NCBI RefSeq assembly: GCF_027942865.1
Contig: NC_134514.1
Span: 16,477,965 to 16,541,964 of the forward strand
Direction: 5' to 3'
DNA length: 64,000 nucleotides
Source of the DNA: Odontesthes bonariensis
Taxonomy: Eukaryota > Chordata > Actinopteri > Atheriniformes > Atherinopsidae
Positions 25,701 through 38,900 of this stretch are shown here, in pieces. Below the pieces are notes generated by a model. The model saw nothing but the letters and a program-made list of their open reading frames with translations. It made no database searches and was not told where the DNA came from. The translations under genes and the position numbers were made by a program. The number at the start of each line of letters is the position of its first letter. Position 1 is the first letter of the stretch.

Positions 25701-28700
25701 TCTTTCACTCGTCAGTGCTGAATAAATTCAAGAGAAGAAAGTTTATGAAAACCAAGAATCTGCTCACAGGAGAGACAGAAGCTGATCCTGAGATGATAAA
25801 GGTTAACAGTCTTATCATTATTTATTTATTTATTTATCTTTTTAAGCAGAACACAGATTGTGGTGAACTGGGAAGCTTTCATTTGTACTGGGGCAATTTG
25901 ACCTGCTTGTTTTAGATAATTTCCGCTGTCGTCCAAGTGGCATCAGAAGGAAAATGTTGTTGGGACCATGTTAAAAATCAAACAAACCCAGTGACAATTA
26001 ATGCCACCGATCTGTTTCTGTGCATAGTCTGCAGTTGTGTCCTTTAAACTTTCTGCTAAGTTATGATGTTTGGGTGCTGTTTGCGCTGTGTTTCCTCACA
26101 GCGGGCAGAGAGTCACGGTCCAGTGGAGATTATCTCACACTGGCACCCCAACCTCACCATCAACATGGTAGACGATCACACAGCCTGGGTGAAAGGCTCT
26201 GTTCCGCCCCCACTAGACCAATGTAGGTTTCTGTAAATGTTCTTTTAAAGATCTCAAATGTCACTGAATTTTGATGCGCCTCTTAACCAGCATGCTGGCG
26301 TTTAAAACCACGTCCAACATTTCTGCTCTTAGATGTAAAGTTTGACGCAGTCAGTGGCGACTACTACCCCATCGTGTACTTCAATGACTACTGGAACCTT
26401 CAGAAGGACTACTTTCCCATCAACGATACCCTGACAACGCTCCCGCTCCGCCTCAGCTATTGCCCACTGTCCTTGTGGCGCTGGCAGCTGTATGCTGCCC
26501 AGAACGCTCGCTCACCGTGGAATTTCCTTCCAGAAGACCCCTACGAACAGTCGGATGAGGACCAAGACTCTGTCAAGGTGGGGATCTTTAGATTGAGCCC
26601 CAACAATAGTTTTTCACATCTATTTACATTCATAAAGCTACATTAGGAATGTAATTGATTAAGATGATTTAGTTGTTTTACAGGTTTTACATAGCTTCAT
26701 TCAGAAATCTTTTTATCTTTAAAACAGATATCGTCTGTATGTCTTTGTCTGAAGGTCCACAACTTTATTAAACATGAAATATGGTGTAGTTGCATCTAAT
26801 TTATTTCTAGAATACTCAGACAATGATCTCATAAATAATGATGCCATTCTACTCCAAGGTCGCCCTATTGGAAACTAACCCGTACCTGCTGGGACTCACC
26901 ATTGTCGTTTCCATTGTGCACAGTATCTTTGAGTTTCTTGCCTTCAAGAATGGTAAATTTTTATTTAAAAATAAAACAAAACAAACAGAGTAAGAGTTGG
27001 CACAGCGCCTCTGCCTCACCTCAGCTCACCTCCGCCCCGTCTTCTCCTCAGATATCCAGTTTTGGAACAGCCGACAGTCACTAGAAGGTCTGTCTGTGCG
27101 CTCCATCATATTTGGAGTGTTTCAGTCTCTCGTTGTGCTGCTGTACATTCTGGACAACGAAACCAACTTTGTGGTGCAGGTCAGCGTCTTCATCGGTCTT
27201 CTCATTGACCTGTGGAAAATCACCAAGGTCATGGATGTCAAAGTAAGTCGGAAAACCTTTTTTTTTTTTTTGTTTTTTTTTTAAAGCACAGCATTGTTTG
27301 AACAGATTAGATCAAATTAGATTATTAGATATTGTTGATTATTAGACAGATTGTTGATATTTGAGGATAATGCACTAAAAGTAGAGCACCTGATTAATGA
27401 ACAGTATAATGCTTTGGCATTTATTTGAGGAAAATTGGCCAGTATTGCGTCAGTAAGTGGCTTCTTAGATCAGCAGTTGAGCCGATGTTTAAAAAAGGGG
27501 AAAATTCAGGACAATTGTCATCGTTACACAAAGATCCGTCCCCGAGGAACATGTGTTTCCATGCTTTTGTCACCATTACATTAAAATTTTGATTACGTTA
27601 TATTAGATCCTCAATGATTATTATTTTTTTTGGATCATTTTCAACTTCCTTTAGGACTTTAGGTTATTTATATATACGTCGAATATGCTGAACGGTGAAC
27701 AAACATTGTATTTCTTTGACTTCTGCATCCTGTCATGCTGCTTTGACCGTATCCCAGTAACCGCATTTTCTTTTCTTTCCTTTAGTTGGACAGGGAGAAC
27801 AAAATCGCGGGGGTGTTGCCAAGACTGGTATTCAAAGACAAGTCGACATATGTGCAGTCTTCAACCAAAATCTACGATGACGTGAGTTCAGTCGGTGCTC
27901 AGCAGCCCTTCAAACGGTCACATTCAGAGGACGTTTGCTTTCAGATGTGCATTTAATGGATCTTCTCTTTCTCTCGTCCTGTTAACAGATGGCCTTCAGG
28001 TACCTGTCATGGCTGCTCTACCCTCTGTTTGGCTGCTATGCGGTCTACAGTTTATTGTATGTAGAGCACAAAGGCTGGTACTCATGGGTACTCAGCATGC
28101 TTTACGGCTTCTTGTTGACCTTTGGTAAGTTTGTCTGAAGCATTTAAACGTATTATTTGTCGTCACTGTCTTCCCTGTTGCGAACAGAACCTTCACCGTC
28201 TGTCGCTCGAAAAGTGAATCAAAATCAAAACCACGAAAAATAGGAAAGAATTGTTCAGAGATCTTTGTTATTGTAACGGAGCTGCGTGTGAGATCTCTGC
28301 ACGCTCAGTCTTCGCTTTGCTGTTTTGTTGTTGTTAGCGACGTGTAATCAATCTAAAGCATGAAAACATTTGGTGTACCTGCTGAGACTGGAGGTCAGTT
28401 ATATTTGAGACGAGCAGAAAATGAGCTCGTTACTGTAAAAAGCTCCACACACACACGGGTTGATTGTTTTAGATAAAGCAGTAAGGCACATTGCATCTTC
28501 AACTTGTCCTTGTTAAACAATGAGTTCAAATTAAACCTTTTTACCTAAATAATATACCTGTAAGTCCTTGTTTTGGTCTATAGGTTTTAACACTGTTCTG
28601 TGCCTCTTCATTTAAAGCCCATAGATTAGTCTGAGTGGTTATTACCCTGTCTGTGAGTGTTTGCACACACTGCTAATGTTTTTGTCCTTGCATCATGGTT

Positions 28701-29967
28701 ACGTAGCCAATTCCCATTAGCCTCTGCTGATGTGCTGTGTATTATTAGACATACGCTCCCTGCTGGTCACTTATACTGCCTGTGGTGATGGAATTGTTTA
28801 TATAACCAGCTGCTTTCTTCCTCTGCTTTGGCTCTTAGGTTTCATTACGATGACGCCACAGCTGTTCATCAACTACAAAATGAAATCTGTAGCCCACCTC
28901 CCATGGAGGATGCTCACCTACAAGGCCCTCAATACGTTTATTGATGACCTGTTTGCCTTCGTCATAAAGATGCCCATGATGTATAGGATAGGATGCCTCA
29001 GAGATGGTGAGTCTTCTCTTATCTACATGCTCATCAGGCGAAGTTAAATATTCACCCAAAAAAGTAGCGTTTAATGTCCCTCGGCAGCGTTTAACAGGAA
29101 ACGGTTTTGAGTGTGTAGCATGAAGAGGAAGAGGGGAGCATTTTGCTGGCAATGGTTTCGACCTGTTGCTCGGCATCGAGACATTTTGAACCGGATTAAT
29201 ATATTTGTTTAGAGGAAGCTGGCCTGTTTTTCTGTATTCACACTGTTCCAATAGGAAGTGCACAGCCATTTCCTGTCATTGTGTTTGACCAACTGTTCAA
29301 ATCACCATCTTCCCCTGAGGTGCGTATTAGTCGCATGTTGTTATTTACCTGCCAAACCCACCGAGCATCGACTCACTCGATGTCACAAATGCACATGTTT
29401 TTTAACTTTTGTGTTGTCTGTCATTCATTTAGATGGCACTAAATACATATGTGTAGAGGTGTGTCCTCTGAAATCAGTTGTAGTTTATTCATATCTCATT
29501 TGGGGATAAAACTTGTTTCAACCCACAGTTTGACACACTTAACTGTTGCAGACCGGTTGATGGAAACGAGCCTGATGCACATTTTCTATTTAGCATTGTT
29601 GCCACTGATGAGTCTGATCGCCTTCATGCTGAGCTCGTGTGACATCAGCTATTTGATGTATTCAGCTTTGCATAATGACACAGTAAAGCTTCTCCTTACT
29701 CAAAGTGCCTAACTGGAGGATCTGGTTGGTTCAGCTCACTCATTTCTAACTGGACTAATGTCCGTTTCCTCTCCTGCAGATGTGGTGTTCTTCATCTACC
29801 TTTACCAGCGCTGGATCTACCGGGTTGATCCAAACAGGGTCAACGAGTTCGGCACCAGCGGAGCAGACCAAACTCAGAACGGCACGGCAGACGCCGCTCC
29901 CGTGGCAGATGGTGCCGCCATCGCCGCCATCACAAACAAACCAGAGGGGGAGAAGAAGAACGATTAA
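19744..29967 (+). CDS. clptm1: CLPTM1, multipass ER membrane protein, complete
   Basis: Fourteen coding exons: 19744-19794, 23205-23329, 24848-24971, 25168-25326, 25512-25629, 25716-25801, 26102-26222, 26333-26577, 26859-26952, 27052-27242, 27786-27881, 27989-28124, 28839-29006 and 29780-29967. They encode about 633 residues (669 in human). CLPTM1 is a multipass membrane protein of the ER; in mammals it retains GABA-A receptors and limits their delivery to the surface. Near-identical blocks to human include PNAWQVIKGVLFRIFIIWAI, NLLTGETEADPEMIK, FWNSRQSLEGLSVRS, LDNETNFVVQVSVFIG and FITMTPQLFINYK. Hydrophobic segments are concentrated in the second half. The short N-terminus (MATQESEST) and the Ala/Pro-poor C-terminal tail, ending EKKND, differ from human in length. 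All phases agree. The first intron, 3.4 kb, has no recognised gene. Confidence 0.97.
23765..23915. repeat. dispersed teleost repeat fragment in clptm1 intron 2
   Basis: The stretch with GATAAACCCCTTGAGGTG, CACCTCGTTTTCAAGGGGGT and then an A-rich tail matches a short repeat I remember from many percomorph genomes. The internal inverted CACCTC/GAGGTG could form a small hairpin. The family is not assigned. Confidence 0.35.
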
Positions 29968-30490
29968 GCAACACCTCGCACTTATTTTCCTCCCGTGCCC
30001 TGACTGCTGGGGTGAAGAGGACTTATGGAAATTAGGCATGGAGGGAGATGTGGGGGGGATGTGGGGGTTGTTTAGCTGTCATGAACGCAGCTACAAAAAA
30101 AAGATAAAAAAATATGCAGTTCAGCTGTCCCTCTGATCTCTGTGTGGATCCACAGAGAGCCATATTCAGTGTAGACTTGGTAAATTCTTCTTTCTGTTCC
30201 CCACCCGTCCCTGCCCTGTCGTTTTGCAGTTCAAGTGAAGTTAAACAAAACGTGATGTACTGTTTTCTGTATGATTATTTTCAGAGGGTTAACAGTGTCT
30301 CGGAGTAGATGTTGGGAGGGGAACAGGTCGCAGTTATACTACTTTTTTAATTTTTTTTTTTTTTGTTTCTTTTTTTATATACAAAGGAGAAAGAGGCCAA
30401 GTGCAACTTTTGATCTTTGTGTAGATTCCTCGTGAATTTTTTTTCTTTTCATTCCATTTGAGCACCGTGTTTCGGGTTGCTTGGAAACTG

Positions 30491-30534
<44 letters not shown>

Positions 30535-31090
30535 GGTGCCGGAGGAAAACTGGAAAGACCCTGAGCCACACTGGAGAGTGAGGAGGAGAGGTGGTTACTG
30601 GAGACATGATGGACGACCCTGCAGGGCACCACCCACGAGAATATGACTACTACCCTCAATTTTAAGCAAATGGTTAACGATCTAAACTTGAACAGAAGGA
30701 AAAAAGAAAAAAAAATAACAGCCTTGTTGGTATTGATATAAATAGATTAATATTGTCAATGATTTAATTTTGTTTTTCAGTCACTGAAGCATTCTTTTGT
30801 ATGTCCTCAAACTGTACAGACTCGTGTTAATAATACCGATATCAAAACTTGTCTAGCATCAGATAATTTGTAGGTTTTATCCCCCCCCCCCGCCGCCGCT
30901 GCTGGCTGGAAGTCTGATTTTCAAATGGTTTCATCCTCACGCTCCCATTTCAGATCACCTTGACAGACATGAGAGTCGGGTGTGTGCTGGAAGAGTTACA
31001 GTGTCTCTTGTGTTTTTTTTAATTTTGAGTGCTGTAAAGCCTGAAAGGAAAAAGAGTTCCATGTTGGTACATATTAAATTTTTGAGCGTT
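29968..31090 (+). other. probable clptm1 3' untranslated region
   Basis: No coding frame is present. The stretch contains a GT microsatellite (30491-30535), T-rich tracts and an ATTAAA signal at 31073-31078 that could end the transcript. Confidence 0.45.
30491..30535. repeat. GT dinucleotide microsatellite
   Basis: About twenty alternating GT units with a few CG interruptions, in the likely clptm1 3' untranslated region. Confidence 0.9.
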
Positions 31091-32640
31091 CATGTTTATA
31101 GTAAAACTAAGTGTGATTGAAAGTGTCTATGCAAAGCTTTATTTTCTAACTTTGCTTCTAGTTGTTCTCGCAGACGAGAACGGTATTTCTTCTTTTTTTT
31201 TTTTTTTGCATGAAAGTGACTTTTCACTTCAGTCTCTGCTGATGTTGCAGGCAATACAGTTTGTGTGCTTTAACAGGATACATGTTGGTCAACTCTCTGA
31301 TCCCATTGTTATTCTTCATATTACACCAGTGGTTTCCTTTAATGGGTTATTTATGTGATGGAAAAGCCCAAAGAGGTTCAGTTTATAAAGGTCATTTAAG
31401 GGTTTGAGACTTTTCAACGTGGCATAGGGCTTGAGTGGACAGTTTAGGAGATTAATTCAAAGTAATCAGAAAATACTTCTATAGAAAAGTGCGACGCAGG
31501 TAAAACTGCGCACCCCTTTAATCTTTTCATAAAAGCAACACTAGAAAGGTTTGAAGTACGTTGACCGTAGCTTCTCAGGAGGCGAGATGCTGCAGTTTAA
31601 AGCTTTGGTTTTGGGTTGTAACAGTCGTCAAACTGAGTGCCAGACCCTGAATTAGCCCTCCTTTGTTCAGTGATGCGTGAGCTTGGGTCAGGTCAGATGA
31701 TGCATTTACCAGCTGTCTGTCACTAATGATCAGCACCTGCTTCTGGGCTTCAGGAAGCATCTACAGTAACACTCGTATCTGATTCCTTTTGCTCAGGTTC
31801 CTTAACAAATGACTTAACAAACCCTACTTGCAGCATACAAGTGTTAACGAGCTGTTGAACTTCTAACACATTTTTGTCAAATAAGAAAAAATACTATTAT
31901 TCCATCTTTGTAAACCATGTGTTATCTTAAGGAGCTAAAGGTAGGCAATGATTAGGTATCGATTGCTGCTGAAGTTTTAAAATCATTAACCTGTCCATGT
32001 GTACCATCGCAGCATCTGGCCGCATTGTAATTTGTTTTGTAGCCCGGTCACTGCTGAGTCACCGCTTCCTCTAAATGCCTCATCTTTCGCTTTCCGTTTC
32101 CTCTAATTCGTCTGTCCTCCGTGTGACCGGCAGGTGTCGCTGCTGCACCTGAAAACCTCCCCACATGACTTTATGGGAGTCAGGACTGAAAGTGCGCATT
32201 ATGGCGCCACTTGAAGCGGGGTTGATGCTCGTGCAGGGAGTTTATTGGCTAGAAATTTCTCAAATGAAACTGCTGGTGAGAGATTTAGAGGTTCCTGCTT
32301 TTTCTCTCAGATTTGAAGGAGTAAAAAAAAGAGGAGGGGGACGGGCTGACGCAACCAGGATAAATATCTAAAACATCTGGTGCTTTGGAGCAGCTCGACT
32401 CTCCCTGCTGGTATTAGAAACATGTGTACGAAAGTTGGCAAGAAGGCTTGCTCGAGCGGTTGCAAATAGTTTTGCATCTGTGATGAAGCAAGGTAGAAAC
32501 GACCAAAAACAAAAGCACCGAAACTGCGCTTCGATTACATAATGGAAAGAAAATCTCCTTGTATGGGTCAAGACGAGCCCTGTCAGATGAAAACGATGAA
32601 TATTCAAATGAGCAAAGACACACGCGTTCAAACCCGTAGC
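31091..32640. other. intergenic region between clptm1 and relb
   Basis: No exon of either neighbour and no separate gene was recognised. The open frame at 31092-31358 is in ordinary AT-rich sequence. Confidence 0.5.
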
Positions 32641-32663
32641 AGCACCCAGGTTGCTGTCCCGTG

Positions 32664-32728
32664 GGGGGTTCCCGTCTGAGAGGTGACGCTGACACTCGCG
32701 GGGATTTCCACGCTGCGAAGCAGCCAAT
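32664..32728 (+). promoter_or_regulatory. relb promoter: two kB sites and a CCAAT box
   Basis: GGGGGTTCCC at 32664-32673 and GGGGATTTCC at 32700-32709 both fit the NF-kB consensus GGGRNNYYCC. A CCAAT box follows at 32724-32728. All lie 230-300 bases before the relb start codon. RELB is a known NF-kB target in mammals, so induction by NF-kB is the likely meaning. Confidence 0.6.
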
Positions 32729-32961
32729 CGGAGCGGCTGCCGAAACGTCAAAACCGACGCTGACTGGCGGCTTAGACATCATACTACACATGGCTTCAGT
32801 ACGGTTTAACACCTCTTAGAGCCGGAGCGTAGACTGGCGAGAGCCGTTTCAAAGCATAGACGCCACCGGTGATCCGGAGGAGAGGAATAATTCCTGGATT
32901 CATCCGCTTTTAAAGACGCGTTACGACGGAGTTTAGGGTGCTCAAAGACTTCTGACGTGCG

Positions 32962-35900
32962 ATGAAAGACATGGACATCTTTAACGGGACCTCCGGTAGG
33001 TTTCCAGCCAGGTCTTTTTAGTGCTTTTTGTGTGCGTGAGAGAGCTGACATCATCCTCAAACATGTGATTTGTCATAGCAGAGGAGCCAACACCCAACCC
33101 CGGGATCAGCGCAATCCTGCCGGGCACTATCCCCACTTTTCGATCCTCAGACTTAGGTGAGTCTAGTTTTATTAAGTCTCTTTATCAAGATGCACAATAG
33201 CATGGATGTGAGTGTCGTAAATAAGACGTTGGTGCCCTGAGCCGACCTCAAGCCACACATAGCAGAAGTAAACCATCACCGGAGTACTTCCTTATTATAG
33301 ACTATGTTGCACAACTAGCAAAAAGAAAAGATAAATGAACGCTTCTCAAGATGAACCATTTTAACCAATTTCAGGTATGTGCTCCATTAAATGTGCAACA
33401 GTTTCTTCATTGATGAAAACATAACAACCACCCTCAGCTGCAGGATGAGAAATCAGTTCAAAACTGAGTGAAGGGCCAGGGAATATTCACATTAGCAAAA
33501 GTTGCAAAAATGTATTTTTCATTTAGTTAAAACAAAAGTACTTGAAGTGTGAAGCACTTGTTAACGTTGCTGCACCATATTCACACTTTTACATGTTTAC
33601 ATTTCTGCTCTGTGGCAGACAGGACCGACCACAGCCACCCAACCACATCAGTCTGCAGGGTGTGAGTAGCTGCTGGTAACCATAACAACATGACAGGCTA
33701 ACCTGGCCCTGAATATGAAACCGATTTGACGTGTAGAAAAACAAAAACAACCGCTCAGATCTGCTTACATTCTGAGCCACATGCTTCAGTCTAAGCTGCA
33801 ACCCAATATATATATATATATTTTTTACTATGAAACACAGCCTGAGGAAACATAGCTAATAATCACAACACGCTTTGGTAATTATCTTGGGGAGTGTAAC
33901 TTGTTTTGTCAAGCTAACAGAAGCAAAAATGTGTGTTATTTTCAAATAAAGCAGCATTTGAATGTATATATAACTTGACTCTGAGCTACTATTTGTCTCT
34001 TTGTGAATGCAGACCTGATAGATGAAATTATCTGTGGAGAGCGGCCAACAGGCTCCCTCCCTCTGCCGCCTCCTCCACCACAGGACACCCTCTGCCAGAC
34101 CCCCCTGAGCCAGAGTCACGGGAACCCTCAGCAGAGCCCATCAATGGCAGCCAGACCCGTGCTGGTGGCAAGAGGCGCTGCATGCAGGGTGAGCATGCTG
34201 GGGTAGTGTTGTTACTTGTGATCTTGACTGGTTTCCACCCGGTGTAGTGATTCCCTCTGTTGTTGAGACAAGCTGAAGGGTTTGTTTCAGTTGTGGGTTC
34301 GGTTTAGATAGGAATCATCCTTTCTTTCATTTGTTGAATTTTTATCATTTTGCTTTTATCTGGATCCCGCTTAGGTTTGATACATGCGGTATGGGTTCTT
34401 ATGTCCTCATGCTACAGGGTAGACTTGACAGAGATGAGATACGTACAGATGTAATTATCAATAAACCCACTCAGAAGTATCTCCTCCTGGCTGATTTTCA
34501 TGGATATCTTTTATACTTCAGCTTGTAAGATCACACAGCATCTTTGGATAATAAAAGATTAACCCTTCGGAGACTATTTTCATGAAGTCAATTTTGGCCT
34601 GTCGATCAAAGCTGCAAGACATTTGGCTTTTCCCAGCTTCTCTGAATCTGAGCCAAACCAATGTCACAATATTCTATTAATTAACCGATTTGTTGGCACC
34701 CGCTCTTTATTTAGAAGCAGAATTGTTTCGACCCGTATTGTTCCAGTATCTCAAATGTGAAGACCTACAACTCCGTTCATTGTCAATCTGACACGTGATT
34801 TGAACACGTCACCATGTTTCCTCACAATTTTCTGATGTTGTAAAGACTCAAGGGTCTGTTTTTAGTGCTCATACTGTCATCGTGCTGCTGTACGAGGCCA
34901 GTTAGAATGAAACTCCTCTCGAGTGACTGCAGCTTTCCTGATGTTTTTTTTTCTTGTTGTTTTTTTAAGGATTGAAAGCCGGTTGAATAAAGTCCAATGT
35001 GCAGATGGTTGAGTGCTGTGTTGTTGCACAGAGCAGCAGATGGGCAGCGCAACAGGTCGACTCTTAGCAGAAAGCACGTGGTTTACAGGCATTAGGGACA
35101 TGTTGTAACCTGATATGACTGCTGTGACGCTGTAGCCTGCACAAGCGGGTAATAATGAAGGGCATCTGACAACAGGTTCAACCTTGTGTCAACAAATATA
35201 GCTGTTTGTGCATAAATACAGCTTATTGAGAAGTTCTGGGTCTTTGTGACACACCTCCACAGCATGCTTCCCTGCAGGAGGAAGCTGAGAGGCAGGAGTG
35301 GGACGTCTTACACAAAAGTGTAATCTGACTCCTGCTTTCAGTCTGCTGTCGTTTCTGTTCACTAGCCAAACCCACCAGAGGTGAAAGGTCACATTTTTCC
35401 ACCCCAAATCGTTTCTCCTATTGGTAGATCAACGTCAGGCTGAGCTGACTTCCTGTTCCTTGTTCGCTGGCTCAGCCTGCCAGGCCTTTGTTTGGGTTTA
35501 GTGTTTTATAGTGAACAGGTACTCCCGGGCTAACGCCCTCGCATTCACACACCAACACTTTGACAACAGACGGCTGTGGTGCGACAGGATATTGCGAGTA
35601 ATGAGCTCATGCCGAGGCATCACCCAGATCTCTGCAGTGACGCTTTAATGAGCTCTCAAGCTAATAAACGGCTTCACGGCTGACAAAGGAGCCGGGCTCT
35701 GTGGCTCTTTGTTTCCCTGCAGGTTTGATCATTAATCTGTTGTTGTATCAGTACTTTAAAATGCGGCTGTAAGACTTGAGTGTATTCGAGTTATTGCTGT
35801 CTTTTACATTCCACGGAGGCCTGTAGGAGCCTTAACTGTGCCGCCGTGAGTGCATGGGGTTGGAGAAAGAGAGAAAAAGTGAAAGCAGCAGAGAGAAAGA

Positions 35901-38900
35901 TACTATGCATTAAGTGTGAGAGGGAGCGGAAAAGCTTGGTGGTCTGTGGTGTAACGGAAAAAATAAGACATCAAATGCAGGAGGAGGAGTCGGAGAGCAC
36001 ATGGTTAACGCTGTGCTGTGATAGAAAGCACATGTATGAAGAAAAAACAAGCAGTGAGTCAGTTTGGCTGCTTAGTTTCACTGCATCGTTGCCTGAAGGA
36101 ATACCTGAGAAACATCTGCCTCTCTGGTGTTTATCCACAAAGCTGGTTTGAGGCTGTTTACTTTCTCAGATTATACATTGACGCTGTTTCTAGAAGTACC
36201 GTTTTTCAGTTGTACTTGTTGGGGGTGAAGCTGGTTTCGCTTGCTCTGTACACACAGTTTAGTTGGTGTCAGTAGGGCGGTTAATGGAGTTAAGAATAAG
36301 CTTAGCAATTTACGTTTTTATTGTGCATAATTATAGCTATCGTGTTTTTTTTTCCTCCCTATTCTCTTTCACTGTAGTTTACATGTTTTGGTCTACCAAC
36401 AGTTGTGTGAAGGAAATGATCTGAGAGCTGAAATGTGACATGAGAACGCAGCTGGACTGTTTTTAAGGAGTCAGAAGCCGCTGGATTGAATGCATTTTAA
36501 TGGGTTATCACATGAATTATTTGTGAAGTAAGTTTACTGGTGAATAAATTTAAATCAGAGAAAAATTGGAATACAAAACTTTATTCAAGTCTATATTTAT
36601 TAGCAGCTACTTAAAGCTGTGTTTTGTGTAACTGATGTTAGATTGAATACTTTAGATAAAAGTTGATCTTTTCTTTTGAAACGGTGAGATGGCCGGCTGC
36701 CTCCTGAGAGTGAATTAAAAAACAAACAGCAAACTGACTTGATATCTGTCTAAAGTTTGCTAGCTTTTGCCACCGTAAGCTTGTGGTCAGAGCAGACATG
36801 GTAACAGAACCGCTGAAAGCTGATTTCTATTTATTTTTATCAAGACTGCTGTCTCTTTGAGGTTTTCCGCTCCACCATGACACAATTTAAATCCATTTAA
36901 AATTTCGATATAGTTGATTTCTTTTGTTGTTTTTTTTACTCAACAGCCAAACATCGCCTCGCTGCAGCGCGCAGTGCACCCCTCCAGAGAGATGGCATCC
37001 ACCCATCCTTCCCGGGTTGCCTCCTCCTCAGGTCGAGGCTCCTCGAGCTCAGTGTCCTGTCAGAACCGGGGCGACACCGCGGTACTGGAGCAGATTCTGG
37101 AAAAGCCCAGACTTGTAGTGGTGGAGGAGCCCAAGGACAGAGGCATGAGATTTCGCTATGAGTGTGAAGGCCGCTCGGCCGGGAGCATCCTGGGGGCGTC
37201 CAGCACCGACACAAACAAGACTCAGCCCACGATAGAGGTACATGTTTGGGTTCTGTTTTGGACTTTTAAGGGGGATTACGAGCTCTCTGAGATGGTTAGG
37301 GAGGTTTTAACCACAGTTGATCATGTTTGATCGTGTACCCCCGCGCAGAAAGGGTGGGGCTGGGAGGATGTGGGTTGTAAGAATCAATTAGAAAGTCCCC
37401 ACAAATCCCAACCTGACTGACATAAGGTTTATCCCCTCCCTGCATACTAACGAACAACTTGACACTCCTCCTCACCTCAAACATCTTCCCTCACATGCTC
37501 GATGTGTTAATATATGATGCTGTTTTACATCACATTGGTACCCTCAGGCGATTAGTTTCTGAAACGATGAGCGAGTGGGGAGTGGCGGACAGGGAGGTTT
37601 ATACAGGGAAAAAGAGGAGCTGTGGGAAATATGGGCGCTCACAGCATGAAGGACACAAAAAAGGGCCTGGATCAACAGGTAGTCTGGATTAGAGAAGCAA
37701 ATATTGGATGTTTATAGAAAATGAACTAACATCTGTTTTGATAACGGATCATTTCTGCCATTTTAAGGCGAAGATTGTAAGGTTTTTCTGTGTAATATGT
37801 GATCGAACATGAAGGAGCTTCTTTACGTTTTACAGAGAAAACAAATTGTTAGTTGCTGTCTGACTCTAAATGGCATGTTATGTTTCAAGCTTCTGCTGCA
37901 CATTTTTATTAATTAGTTGATTCATTTGATGCTGTTTCCAGGTTCCCACAGTTCATTCTCTTTTTTCCTTTATATTGAATGACTTAACTTTGCATGTCTC
38001 AGGTTTGACAGTGAGCTCCACCACAGTTTGTTCAGTTTTCTGCCTCCATTTTGGTTTCTGCTCATGTATCTTTGTCTTCTTCTCTTTCAGATTCAGGGTC
38101 CTATTGACCACTTAAAAAGGGTCACAGTCACCGTTTCCTTGGTAACCAAAGACCTTCCTCACCGGCCTCACCCCCACTGCCTTGTGGGTAAAGACTGCGT
38201 GGTTGGTTCAGGAATCTGCAAGGTCTCATTTAATCCTCACAGCAACAGGCGCCACAGGTGCACATCTGTCGGTCTTTGATCTTGAATCATTTACCATTTC
38301 CTCTTGTCAAACACTAAAAATTGTTGAAACGTTTGTCTTCTCGACTCTTAGCTTTGCCAATCTTGGAATCCAGTGTGTGAGGAGGAAAGAGTTGGACATT
38401 TCCCTGCAGAAAAGGCGAAGCCAAAATATCGACCCTTTTCAAAGTGAGCTGGACACCCATGCGAGCACACACTAAAAGAAAACGCTGCTTACATTTGTGA
38501 CTCCTCAAAGCAGCTTCACATTGTGTCTTCTCGTCCCTCAGCTGGTCACTCAAAGGGCATCGAGGACATGGACATGAACGCAGTGCGTCTGTGTTTTCAA
38601 TGTGAGCTCGAGTGGGACGACGGCAGGAAGGATTCTCTCAGCCCAATCCTCTCTAAACCAATTTATGACAAAAGTAAGACATTGCCAAACACTCCCGTGT
38701 GACTCTCCCACAGCATAACCACCTGAACCAAAAATAAGAAATGTACTTCCCCATTCTTATGCTGTGTCATCTTTATTTTTTTTTTTATTTTTTTTTTTTA
38801 AAGAGGCCACCACCACATCAGAGCTGAAGATCTGCCTTTTGAACCAGTACAGAGGGTCGTGCAGGGGCAAGACGGAGCTCTACATGCTGTGTGACAAAGT

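Noticed and set aside
30491-30535. GT run considered as a regulatory or Z-DNA element
   Set aside because: A plain microsatellite is enough explanation; nothing else supports a function.
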